DNA from: Solimonas fluminis
GTDB lineage: Bacteria > Pseudomonadota > Gammaproteobacteria > Nevskiales > Nevskiaceae
Length of the DNA: 64,000 nucleotides
NCBI RefSeq assembly: GCF_002930645.1
Contig: NZ_PSNW01000001.1
Coordinates: 248,001 to 312,000 of the forward strand
Direction: 5' to 3'
This document shows, piece after piece, positions 33,945 to 43,687 of this stretch (positions within the stretch are counted from its first letter, which is position 1; each line of letters starts with the position of its first letter). A program made the position numbers and the translations under genes. Below the pieces are notes generated by a model. That model searched no databases. It worked only from the letters and a program-made list of their open reading frames with translations, and had not been told where the DNA came from.

Positions 33945-34931
33945 CTACAGGGCGTCCCGGTAGGCGCCCGGCGTGCTGTCCGTCCAGCGCCGGAAGGCCC
34001 GGTTGAAGGCGCTCTGCTGCGAGAAGCCCAGGAGGAAGGCGATATCCACCAGGGACAGCTGCGGGTCGCGCACATAGCCCAGGGCCAGGTCCCGGCGCAT
34101 GTCGTCCAGCGCCGCCTTGAAATGGCTGTTGCGCTGCTGCAGGCGCCTCTGCAGGGTGCGACTGGAGATGTTCAGGGCCGCGGCCACGTCCTCCATCTCC
34201 GGCACGGCCTGGGGCAGCAGCCGGCCGATGGCCGCCCGCAGCTGCACCACGAAGGGATCCGCCTCCAGGCCCAACTCCCGGGCCTGGCGCTCGGCCCGGG
34301 CCTCCATCATCTGGCGCAGTTCCGGGTCGGCCTGCGGCAGGGGGCGGTCGAGCAGGCCGTTGTGGATCGACAGGCTGAAGCCCGGCGCATCGAAGCGCAG
34401 CGGGCAGCCGAAGACACGCCGGTACTCGTCCAGCCGCCCCGGCTCGGGATAGGGCAAGCTCATCTCCAGCGGCCTGAACTGCTGGCCGAAGATCCAGCGG
34501 GCAAAGCTCAGCATGGAAGCGGCCAGGCATTCCCCGGCCGGCCGGGTCAGCAGCCCCGGCAGCGGCGGCAGGGTCTCCCGCAGCAGCAGGCGGTCGCCGG
34601 TTTCCTCGTAGTCCACCTCCACCCCGCGCATCACCAGCTGGTTCCAGCGCTGGTGGGTGGCGATCACCTGCCGGCTGGTGTCGCAGCTCATCATGATGTA
34701 GCCCACCACGCCGTAGTGTGCCGGCCGCACCTGCTCGCCCGCATGCAGGCCCGCGAAGGGGTCGCCGGTCTGCTCGATGGCCCGCTCCAGGGCGGCATTG
34801 AAGCGCAGCCGCGACACCCGGCGGTCCGGGTCCGCGAGCATGGCCTCGGACACGTCCAGCGCCGCCAGCACCGGCCCCAGGGACTGGCCGCGCGACTGCA
34901 GCCAGTCGGTCAGCACCCGGCAGTAGGCCAT
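33945..34931 (-). CDS. AraC family regulator with arabinose-binding-like N-terminal domain
   Basis: About 328 aa. The N-terminal domain (about 1-200) resembles the arabinose-binding domain of OruR/ArgR-like regulators, with YGVVGYIMMSCDTSRQ. The C-terminal helix-turn-helix pair comprises ALNISSRTLQRRLQQRNSHF and DIAFLLGFSQQSAFNRAFRRWT. The start is uncertain: ATG 34931, GTG 34964 or TTG 34988 are all in frame, with no clear ribosome site. Regulators of this type often flank lipid- and sterol-degradation genes, as here (DUF1302 on one side, an acyl-CoA dehydrogenase divergent on the other). Confidence 0.88.
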   Translation of the reverse strand: MAYCRVLTDWLQSRGQSLGPVLAALDVSEAMLADPDRRVSRLRFNAALERAIEQTGDPFAGLHAGEQVRPAHYGVVGYIMMSCDTSRQVIATHQRWNQLVMRGVEVDYEETGDRLLLRETLPPLPGLLTRPAGECLAASMLSFARWIFGQQFRPLEMSLPYPEPGRLDEYRRVFGCPLRFDAPGFSLSIHNGLLDRPLPQADPELRQMMEARAERQARELGLEADPFVVQLRAAIGRLLPQAVPEMEDVAAALNISSRTLQRRLQQRNSHFKAALDDMRRDLALGYVRDPQLSLVDIAFLLGFSQQSAFNRAFRRWTDSTPGAYRDAL

Positions 34932-35081
34932 GGTCAGCGTGGGCGTTTCCGGGGGGAGGATCACGGCGGCTTGGCGGTCTGCGGTCAATCGGTTGGCGTC
35001 GAGCGGTCAATTCTACGGAAAGCCGCCGCGGAACAATGCCGCCCATCGCCCGGAAACCATGAATTCACAAGAGGCCACAGC

Positions 35082-36221
35082 ATGCAGCGCAAGCCACTCG
35101 ACGCCGAGATGGAGCTCTTCAGGGACAACGCCCGGAAGTTCTTCCAGACCGAGATCCGCCCCCACTCCGAGCGCTGGCGCGAAGCCGGCATCGTCGACCG
35201 CGAGGCCTTCCTCAAGGCCGGCGAGGCGGGCTACCTCTGCATGTGGGCCGACGAGAAGTACGGCGGCCTGGGGCTGAAGGACTTCCGCTACGAGCAGATC
35301 CTGATCGAGGAAAACGTGCTGCACGGCGACCCCGGCTTCTTCATGACCGTGCACAGCCGCCTGATCGCACCCTACCTGGGGACCTTCGGCACCGAGGAAC
35401 AGAAGCAGAAGTATTTCCCGGGCATCATCAGCGGCCAGACCATCCTGGCCGTGGCCATGACCGAGCCCGATGCCGGCTCCGACATCTCCGCCACCAAGAC
35501 CCGCGCCGAGGACCAGGGCGACCACTGGCTGCTCAACGGCTCCAAGACCTACATCTCCAACGGCATCCTGGCGGACCTGGTGATCGTCGCCGCCAAGACC
35601 CATCCCGAGAACCCGCATGCCATGACCCTGTTCCTGGTCGAGCGCGGCATGGAGGGCTTCGAGCGCGGCCGCAACCTGAAGAAGATGGGCCTCAAGTCGC
35701 AGGACACCGCCGAGCTGTTCTTCCGCGACGTGAAGCTGCCCAAGGCCAACGTGCTGGGCCAGGTCAACAAGGGCTTCTACCACCTGATGCACGCCCTGGC
35801 CGAGGAACGCCTGCTCTCCGCCACCGGCAATGTCGTGGCGGCACGCGCCGCGGTGGACGTCACCCGCGAATTCGTGCGCAACCGCAAGGTCTTCGGCAAG
35901 CCGCTGTCCAAGATGCAGAACACCCGCTTCAAGCTGGCCGCCCTGGACACCGAGATCGAGGTCGCGCAAACCTTCATCGACCGCTGCATCGAGGTGCACA
36001 ACGAGGGCAAGCTGAGCCCCGAGGACGCGGCCCGCGCCAAGCTCTTCGCCAGCGAGGTCTACGGCCGCGCCGTGGACGAGGGCGTGCAGCTGCATGGCGG
36101 CGCCGGCTACATGGACGAATACCCGATCTGCCGCATGTACCAGGACGAGCGCATCAACCGGATTTTCGCTGGCACCTCTGAGATCATGAAGGAAATCGTC
36201 GCCCGCTCGATCCTCGACTGA
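35082..36221 (+). CDS. Acyl-CoA dehydrogenase
   Basis: A 379-aa acyl-CoA dehydrogenase. It has the two family signatures: AVAMTEPDAGSDIS (about residues 125-138) and a C-terminal QLHGGAGYMDEYPICRMYQDERINRIFAGTSEI block. The catalytic base of short- and medium-chain enzymes is normally the Glu before GT in YEGT; here the residue is Ala-flanked (IFAGTSEI), so the base is likely elsewhere, as in isovaleryl- or long-chain-type enzymes. It oxidises an acyl-CoA at the alpha-beta bond and passes electrons to ETF. It is divergent from the AraC gene and lies upstream of a nitronate monooxygenase gene. Confidence 0.9.
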   Translation: MQRKPLDAEMELFRDNARKFFQTEIRPHSERWREAGIVDREAFLKAGEAGYLCMWADEKYGGLGLKDFRYEQILIEENVLHGDPGFFMTVHSRLIAPYLGTFGTEEQKQKYFPGIISGQTILAVAMTEPDAGSDISATKTRAEDQGDHWLLNGSKTYISNGILADLVIVAAKTHPENPHAMTLFLVERGMEGFERGRNLKKMGLKSQDTAELFFRDVKLPKANVLGQVNKGFYHLMHALAEERLLSATGNVVAARAAVDVTREFVRNRKVFGKPLSKMQNTRFKLAALDTEIEVAQTFIDRCIEVHNEGKLSPEDAARAKLFASEVYGRAVDEGVQLHGGAGYMDEYPICRMYQDERINRIFAGTSEIMKEIVARSILD

Positions 36222-36244
36222 GCCCACCCCGAAGACCGTTCGTG

Positions 36245-36317
36245 CTGAGCCTGTCGAAGCATGAACGGCCTGCTCGCCGTACCATCGAAGGGTCCGCTCA
36301 CCCTTCGACAGGCTCAG
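36245..36317. repeat. Inverted pair of the CTGAGCCTGTCGAAG repeat
   Basis: A forward copy (36245-36259) and a reverse copy (36303-36317) of the same 15-base core form a perfect 15-bp stem with a 43-base loop. The loop contains a second hairpin, CGAAGGGT/ACCCTTCG. The structure fills the gap after the acyl-CoA dehydrogenase stop and probably acts as a terminator or transcript-stabilising element. A third copy is at 4586-4611. Confidence 0.8.
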
Positions 36318-36354
36318 GGCGAGCGGACCACAACCCTTGTGAGGAAAACCAAGC

Positions 36355-37287
36355 ATGCGCATGCCCGAATCCTGGAAAGGCCGCGTCCGCGTCCCCGCCA
36401 TCGCCGCCCCGATGTTCCTGGTCTCCAACCCCCGGCTGGTTGCCGCCTGCTGCAAGGCCGGCGTGGTCGGCACCTTTCCCGCGCTGAACCAGCGCAGCAC
36501 CGCCGGCTTCGTCGAATGGCTGGACGAGCTGAAGGCCACGCTGGGACCGCAGGACGCGCCCTACGGCGTCAACCTGGTCGTGCACAAGACCAATCCCCGC
36601 CTGCAGGCGGACCTGGCCGAGGTGGTCAAGCACCAGGTACCGCTGGTGATCACCTCCCTGGGCGCCGCCGCCGAGGTGGTGGAGGCCGTCCACAGCTACG
36701 GCGGCCTGGTGTTCCACGACGTCATCAGCCTGCGACACGCCGAGAAGGCGGCGCAGGCCGGCGTCGACGGCCTGATCCCCGTGGCGGCCGGTGCCGGCGG
36801 CCATGCGGGCACCATCAATCCCTTCGCCCTGGTGCCGGAGATCCGCTCCCTGTTCTCCGGCTACATCGCGCTGTCGGGCTGCATCGGCAGCGGTGCCGGC
36901 ATCGCCGCGGCGCAGGCCCTGGGGGCCGACTTCGGCTACATCGGCACCCGCTTCATCGGCACGCAGGAGGCCAGCGCCCCGGAGGCCTACAAGCAGATGC
37001 TGCTCGAAGCCCGCGCCGCCGACATCGTCTATACCCCGCACATCAGCGGCGTGCCGGCCAACTTCCTGCGTCCCTCCATCGTCCGTGCGGGCCTGGACCC
37101 GGACCGCCTCAAGCCCAAGACCGAGGTGGACTTCGGCACCGAGCTGTCCGCCGGCAAGGCCTGGAAGGACATCTGGTCGGCCGGCCAGGGCACCGGCGCC
37201 ATCACCGACCTGCCGCCGGCGGGCGAGCTCTGCGAGCGGATGGTGCAGGAGTACCGCGACACCTGCCGGCGCCTCGGCGGCTCCTGA
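36355..37287 (+). CDS. Nitronate monooxygenase (NPD family)
   Basis: A 310-aa FMN-dependent TIM-barrel protein of the nitronate monooxygenase/2-nitropropane dioxygenase family. Signatures are RVPAIAAPMFLVSNP at the start, the VAAGAGGHAG FMN/active-site loop and GADFGYIGTRFIGTQEA. It oxidises nitronates with O2, or acts as an NADH:quinone reductase in some members. The in vivo substrate is not evident. GAGGAAAACC lies upstream of the ATG. Its stop is directly followed by the start of the MpaB-like gene, with no gap. Confidence 0.9.
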   Translation: MRMPESWKGRVRVPAIAAPMFLVSNPRLVAACCKAGVVGTFPALNQRSTAGFVEWLDELKATLGPQDAPYGVNLVVHKTNPRLQADLAEVVKHQVPLVITSLGAAAEVVEAVHSYGGLVFHDVISLRHAEKAAQAGVDGLIPVAAGAGGHAGTINPFALVPEIRSLFSGYIALSGCIGSGAGIAAAQALGADFGYIGTRFIGTQEASAPEAYKQMLLEARAADIVYTPHISGVPANFLRPSIVRAGLDPDRLKPKTEVDFGTELSAGKAWKDIWSAGQGTGAITDLPPAGELCERMVQEYRDTCRRLGGS

Positions 37288-38157
37288 ATGGACGGCGACA
37301 GCCCGGCCCGCGCGGCGCCGCTGCAGACGCAGTGGCCCGCGCCGCTGACGCCGCGCGAATGGGACCGCCGTTTCCCCGGCATCCTCGACGGCCTGGCGCT
37401 GATCGCGGGCGGCGCCAACGTGATCCTGCAGCTTTCGTGCCTGCCGGTCGGCCGCGGCGTGCTGGAGAGCCGCGTCGAGAGCGGCAACATCTTCCGGCAT
37501 CCGTTCAAGCGTTTCCGCACCACGGTGACCTACCTGGCGGTCGCCCTGCTCGGCAGCACCGCGGAAAAGCTGGCCTACCGCCAGGCCGTCAACCGGCAGC
37601 ATGCGCAGGTTCACTCCACCGCCGAATCGCCGGTGGCCTACAGGGCCTTCGATCCGAACCTGCAGCTCTGGGTGGCCGCCTGCATCTACTGGGGTTTTGT
37701 CGACGCCCACGAAAAGCTGCAGGGCCCGATGACACGCGAGCAGGCCGAGGCGTTCTATCGACTGGCCGAGCCCATCGGCACCACGCTGCAGGTCCGCCCC
37801 GGCATGTGGCCGGCCGACCTCGACGCCTTCCGGCGCTACTGGGAAGAGGGCCTGAGGACGCTCGAAATGGACGAGCCGGTGCGCCGCTACCTGACCGACA
37901 TCGCCGACCGCAGATTCCTGCCGCCGGCACTGGGCGGCGGACGGGGGCGCTTCATGACCACGGGCTTCCTGCCGCCGGCCTTGCGCGAGCTGATGCGCTT
38001 CCCCTGGGGACCGTCGCAGCAGCAGGGTTTCGAGCGGCGGCTGGCCGGGCTGGCGCGCCTCAACCGCCGCCTGCCCCGCTTCATCCGCCAGCTGCCGTTC
38101 ACGCTGGCGATATGGGACCTGCGGCGGCGCATGCGCAAGGGACTGCCGCTGGTCTAG
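37288..38157 (+). CDS. MpaB-like oxygenase (DUF2236)
   Basis: A 289-aa protein of the ER-bound oxygenase MpaB/latex-clearing-protein superfamily (DUF2236). It has RHPFKRFRTTVTYLAVALLGS, the AFDPNLQLWVAACIYWGF block and a conserved His-containing DAHEKLQGPMT segment. Characterised relatives cleave polyisoprenoid chains using a b-type heme. It starts one base after the nitronate monooxygenase stop, so the two are co-translated. The substrate is unknown. Convergent with the RetSat-like gene, with three bases between stops. Confidence 0.83.
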   Translation: MDGDSPARAAPLQTQWPAPLTPREWDRRFPGILDGLALIAGGANVILQLSCLPVGRGVLESRVESGNIFRHPFKRFRTTVTYLAVALLGSTAEKLAYRQAVNRQHAQVHSTAESPVAYRAFDPNLQLWVAACIYWGFVDAHEKLQGPMTREQAEAFYRLAEPIGTTLQVRPGMWPADLDAFRRYWEEGLRTLEMDEPVRRYLTDIADRRFLPPALGGGRGRFMTTGFLPPALRELMRFPWGPSQQQGFERRLAGLARLNRRLPRFIRQLPFTLAIWDLRRRMRKGLPLV

Positions 38158-38160
38158 CGA

Positions 38161-39783
<1,623 letters not shown>

Positions 39784-39869
39784 GCCGTTCCCCTCTGCTG
39801 CCGCCTTATAGCCTGCCCCCGCCCGCCCCGCCATGGCGTCCCTGACAGTCCGAAACCGAACTGACATCC

Positions 39870-39898
39870 GGCGGTAACCGGATCGTCATCCGGCCGCC
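39870..39898. promoter_or_regulatory. Stem-loop in a divergent intergenic region
   Basis: CCGGAT-CGTC-ATCCGG (39878-39893) with an outer GGCGG/CCGCC extension (39870-39874 and 39894-39898, three-base bulge) lies between the divergent RetSat-like and choice-of-anchor genes. It could be an operator or an mRNA leader hairpin. Confidence 0.45.
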
Positions 39899-39945
39899 CT
39901 AGGTTTCCGGGTTCTTCCTGCACTCAAGAAAATGGGGATTACCGA

Positions 39946-41607
39946 ATGAAGCGCTTTGCACTGACGCTGCTCGCGTCCACGCTGGCCCTGGGCCTGGCGG
40001 CCTGCGAGGGCGACGATGGCAAGAACGGCAGCAACGGCAGCAACGGCACGCCGGGCCTGGGCGACGTGCTGCTCAACCTGTCGAAGATCGGCAACTATGC
40101 CTCCGGCCGGTTCGCCGAGGGCGCCGCCGAGATCGTGGCCTTCGACCCGGGCTCCAAGCGCCTGTTCGTGGTCAACGCCGCCGATGTCAGCATCGACGTG
40201 CTCGACCTGGCCAACCCGGCCGCTCCGGCCAAGCTCAGCACCATCCAGATCAGCGGCGGCAGCAGCGCCAACAGCGTCGCCGTCTCCAACGGCGTGGTGG
40301 CGGTCGCCATCCAGGCGCCGGTCAAGACCGACAACGGCAAGGTCGAGTTCTACAACGCCGCGACCCTGGCGAAGATCTCCGAGGTCACGGTCGGCGCCCT
40401 GCCCGACATGCTGACCTTCACCCCGGACGGCAAGGCCGTCCTGGTGGCCAACGAGGGCGAGCCCAACGCCGGCTACACCATCGACCCGGTCGGCTCGGTC
40501 AGCGTCATTGATGTCGCCACCATTGCCACACCCACGGTCCAGACCATCGACTTCTCGGCCTTCAACAGTGATGCCGAAAAGGCCAAGCTGGTCGCCGACG
40601 GCGTGCGCATCTATGGCCCCGGCGCCAGCGTGGCCCAGGACCTGGAACCCGAGTACATCGCCGTCGCCCCGGATGGCAAGACCGCCTGGGTGACGCTGCA
40701 GGAGGCCAATGCCCAGGCCGTCCTGAACATCGGCAACCTGGCGGCGCCGACGATCACGCGCATCAAGTCCTTCGGCCGCAAGGATCATTCGCTGATCGGC
40801 AACGAGCTGGATGCCAACGACCGCGACGGTCCGGGCAACGGTCCGCGCATCGACATCCGCAACTGGCCGATCAAGGGGCTCTACCAGCCGGACGCCATCG
40901 CCGCCTACGCCTACAACGGCAAGACCTACTACGTCACCGCCAACGAAGGCGACGACCGCAACGATTTCATCCCCGGCGAGGAAACCAAGCGCCTCAGCGC
41001 CAACTCGATCGTCCTCGATCCGGCGATCTTCCCTGACGCCGCCACCCTCAAGACCTCGTCGGTGCTGGGCCGCCTGACGATCACGCCCTTCGGCGCCAAG
41101 ACCAACCAGGCCGGCGAACTGCAGGAAATCCTGGTGCTCGGCGGCCGCTCGTTCAGCATCTGGAACGAAGACGGCCAGCAGGTCTACGACAGCGGCTCGG
41201 AGTTCGAGCGCATCGTGGCCCAGCGCAGCCCGCTGTTCTTCAACGCCAGCAACGACAACAACAACCAGGACGACCGCAGCGACAACAAGGGCCCCGAACC
41301 CGAGGGCGTCGTGCTGGGCAAGATCTCCGGCCGCAGCTTCGCCTTCATCGGCCTGGAACGCATCGGCGGCGTGATGGTCTACGACATCAGCAATCCGCAG
41401 AACGCCCGCTTCGTGCAGTACATCAACCCGCGCGACTTCACGGCACAGGTCAGCAGTGCCGCCGCCGGCGACCTCGGCCCCGAGGGCCTCGCCTTCATCC
41501 CGGCCGCCAACAGCCCCAACGGCAAACCCCTGCTGGCCGTGGGCAACGAGGTCAGCGGCACCACCGCGATCTACCAGATCGACGTGATCGAGTTGAAGAA
41601 CAACTGA
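39946..41607 (+). CDS. Choice-of-anchor I lipoprotein (beta-propeller)
   Basis: A 553-aa lipoprotein. The signal peptide ends in the lipobox LAAC, with the modified Cys at residue 20, followed by a Gly/Asn-rich linker (DGKNGSNGSNG). The rest is a WD/YVTN-like beta-propeller with VANEGEPNAG, VTANEGDDRNDF and LGPEGLAFIPA, the pattern of choice-of-anchor I proteins, some of which are linked to alkaline-phosphatase-like function. It should be anchored to the outer or inner membrane, facing the periplasm or outside. The substrate or partner is unknown. A strong terminator follows the stop. Confidence 0.85.
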   Translation: MKRFALTLLASTLALGLAACEGDDGKNGSNGSNGTPGLGDVLLNLSKIGNYASGRFAEGAAEIVAFDPGSKRLFVVNAADVSIDVLDLANPAAPAKLSTIQISGGSSANSVAVSNGVVAVAIQAPVKTDNGKVEFYNAATLAKISEVTVGALPDMLTFTPDGKAVLVANEGEPNAGYTIDPVGSVSVIDVATIATPTVQTIDFSAFNSDAEKAKLVADGVRIYGPGASVAQDLEPEYIAVAPDGKTAWVTLQEANAQAVLNIGNLAAPTITRIKSFGRKDHSLIGNELDANDRDGPGNGPRIDIRNWPIKGLYQPDAIAAYAYNGKTYYVTANEGDDRNDFIPGEETKRLSANSIVLDPAIFPDAATLKTSSVLGRLTITPFGAKTNQAGELQEILVLGGRSFSIWNEDGQQVYDSGSEFERIVAQRSPLFFNASNDNNNQDDRSDNKGPEPEGVVLGKISGRSFAFIGLERIGGVMVYDISNPQNARFVQYINPRDFTAQVSSAAAGDLGPEGLAFIPAANSPNGKPLLAVGNEVSGTTAIYQIDVIELKNN

Positions 41608-41622
41608 GATCCACCGCGCTTC

Positions 41623-41656
41623 AGCGAAAAGCCCCGCCTCGGCGGGGCTTTTCGCT
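41623..41656. terminator. Perfect bidirectional terminator
   Basis: A 16-bp perfect stem (41623-41638 and 41641-41656) with a two-base TC gap contains GCCCCGCC/GGCGGGGC flanked by AAAA and TTTT. It serves the convergent choice-of-anchor and aldo/keto reductase genes. Confidence 0.93.
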
Positions 41657-41664
41657 GCCGGGGC

Positions 41665-42696
41665 TCACCAGGGCGTCGGCTGCGGAATGCGGTCGGGAAA
41701 CCCCGCCTGGTGCCAGTACGGATAGATGGGCGGCCGGCGGCTCGCCGCATCCAGCTTCGCCACCTGGTCCGCGCTCAGCTTCCAGCCCACCGCGCCGAGG
41801 TTCTGCTTGAGCTGCTCTTCGTTGCGCGCGCCGATGACGAGATTGCAGACCGTGGGGCGCTGCAGCAGCCAGTTGAGCGCCACCTGCGGCACGCTCCTGC
41901 CGGTCTCGCGCGCGACCTCGTCGATGGCATCGATCACCCGGTACAGGTGCTCGTCATCCACCAGCGGCCCGCCCTCGGCGCCGCCCTGCGCGATGCGGCC
42001 TGCGGTCGCGGCCTGGCCGCGGCGGATCTTGCCGGTGAGGCGGCCCCAGCCCAGCGGACTCCAGATCATGCTGCCCAGGCCCTGTTCCAGCGCCAGCGGC
42101 ATCAGCTCCCACTCGTACTCGCGGCCGATCAGCGAGTAGTAGCCCTGGTAGGCCACGTAGCGGCCCAGGCCATGGCGCTCCGAGGTGGCCAATGCCTTCA
42201 TCACCTGCCAGCCGGAGAAGTTGGAACAGCCGATGTAGCGGATCTTGCCGGCTCGCACCAGGTCGTCCAGCGTGCCCAGCACTTCCTCGGCGGGCGTCAG
42301 CGCGTCGTAGATGTGCATGAAGTAGAGATCGATGTGATCGGTCCCGAGGCGCTTGAGGCTGGCCTCGCAGGCCCGCACGAGGTTGTGGCGCGAGGCACCG
42401 CGGTCGTTGGGACCCGGCCCCGTCGGGATCGATGCCTTCGTGGAAACCAGCAGCTCGTTGCGACGGCCGCGGATGGCCTGGCCCAGGATTTCCTCCGAGG
42501 CGCCGGCGGAGTAGACGTTGGCGGTGTCGAAGAAATTGAGGCCGGCATCGAGGCAGACATCCACCAGGCGCGTCGCCTCCTTCACGTCGGTGCTGCCCCA
42601 CTTGCTGAACATCTCGCCCTTGCCGCCGAACGTGCCGGTGCCGAGGCTGAGGACGGGAACCTGGAGGCCGGAACGGCCGAGCTGCCTGTATTCCAT
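41665..42696 (-). CDS. Aldo/keto reductase
   Basis: A 343-aa NADPH-dependent TIM-barrel oxidoreductase. It has the aldo/keto reductase tetrad elements: Asp and Tyr in FFDTANVYSAG, Lys in VSTKASIPTG and His in LYFMHIYD. The C-terminal LVIGARNEEQLKQNL cofactor loop is present. It reduces aldehydes or ketones in the cytoplasm; the substrate is unknown. AGGAG, seven bases before the ATG at 42696, sets the start although the frame continues upstream. It is divergent from the dienelactone hydrolase gene. Confidence 0.9.
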   Translation of the reverse strand: MEYRQLGRSGLQVPVLSLGTGTFGGKGEMFSKWGSTDVKEATRLVDVCLDAGLNFFDTANVYSAGASEEILGQAIRGRRNELLVSTKASIPTGPGPNDRGASRHNLVRACEASLKRLGTDHIDLYFMHIYDALTPAEEVLGTLDDLVRAGKIRYIGCSNFSGWQVMKALATSERHGLGRYVAYQGYYSLIGREYEWELMPLALEQGLGSMIWSPLGWGRLTGKIRRGQAATAGRIAQGGAEGGPLVDDEHLYRVIDAIDEVARETGRSVPQVALNWLLQRPTVCNLVIGARNEEQLKQNLGAVGWKLSADQVAKLDAASRRPPIYPYWHQAGFPDRIPQPTPW

Positions 42697-42793
42697 CGGG
42701 AACTCCTGTCGGGGGATTTTTCTTCGGTCTGTGACTTTACCTCGCCACGGCGACGGGCATATGTTCGCGCACCCCCACCGCCAAGGAACGCAG

Positions 42794-43687
42794 ATGGACC
42801 TGGATGAATACGGACTCAAGCCCCTGGACTTCAGCGGCGAGCGCATCGCCCCGGCCAACGGCGGCTTCACGCGCCGCGGCTTCCTGGTCACCACGCTCGC
42901 CAGCGGCTTCGCCCTGGCCAGCAGCCCGGTGCTGGCGCAAGCCATCAAGACCGATGCCAAGGGACTGGTGGCCGGCGCCGTGGAGATCGACGTGCCCGAC
43001 GGCCGGATTCCCGCCTACCGCGCGCGCCCGGCAAAGAAGGGCCACTACCCGGTCGTGCTGGTGATCCAGGAGATCTTCGGCGTGCACGAGCACATCCAGG
43101 ACGTCTGCCGCCGCCTGGCCAAGCTCGGCTACTGCGCGGTGGCGCCGGAGATGTTCGCGCGCCAGGGCGATGTCTCCAAGATGACCGACATCGGCCAGAT
43201 CCTGCAGCAGGTGGTCTCCAAGGTGCCGGACGAGCAGGTGATGAGCGATCTCGACGCCACCGTCGCCTGGGCCGGCAAGGCCGAGGGCGCCGACACCGCG
43301 CGCGTCGGCATCGTCGGCTTCTGCTGGGGCGGCCGCACCACCTGGCTCTACGCCGCGCACAACCCGAAGGTGAAGGCCGGCGTCGCCTACTACGGCCTGC
43401 TCAGCGGCATGAAGTCCGACATCAAGCCGCAGGACCCGCTGGACATCGGCAGCACGCTGAAGGTGCCGGTGCTGGGCCTCTACGCGGCCGGTGACGCCTA
43501 CATCCCGCTGCCGCAGGTGGACCAGATGCAGAAGCAACTGGTGCAGTCCGGCAGCGGCTCCAAGATCCTGGTCTTCCCCGGCGTGGACCATGGCTTCCAC
43601 GCCGACTACCGCCCGACCTACGACGCTACCGCCGCAAGCTATGCCTGGAAGCTGACGCGCGACTGGTTCAGGGAGCACGGCGCCTGA
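42794..43687 (+). CDS. Tat-exported dienelactone hydrolase family protein
   Basis: A 297-aa alpha/beta-hydrolase of the dienelactone hydrolase family. An N-terminal twin-arginine signal (R27-R28 in TRRGFLVTTLASG) precedes the enzyme domain. The nucleophile is Cys177 in GFCWGG, with an acidic residue in YAAGDAYIP and His in GVDHGFH, the Cys-Asp-His triad of the family. It would hydrolyse lactones or esters in the periplasm after folding in the cytoplasm. Its stop overlaps the predicted start of the DMT transporter gene. Confidence 0.9.
   Translation: MDLDEYGLKPLDFSGERIAPANGGFTRRGFLVTTLASGFALASSPVLAQAIKTDAKGLVAGAVEIDVPDGRIPAYRARPAKKGHYPVVLVIQEIFGVHEHIQDVCRRLAKLGYCAVAPEMFARQGDVSKMTDIGQILQQVVSKVPDEQVMSDLDATVAWAGKAEGADTARVGIVGFCWGGRTTWLYAAHNPKVKAGVAYYGLLSGMKSDIKPQDPLDIGSTLKVPVLGLYAAGDAYIPLPQVDQMQKQLVQSGSGSKILVFPGVDHGFHADYRPTYDATAASYAWKLTRDWFREHGA

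Noticed and set aside
39841-39900. Pho-box-like repeats upstream of the choice-of-anchor lipoprotein
   Set aside because: Three TGACAG/TGACAT-type words are present, but their spacing (about 19 and 25 bases) does not match the 11-base repeat of a Pho box.
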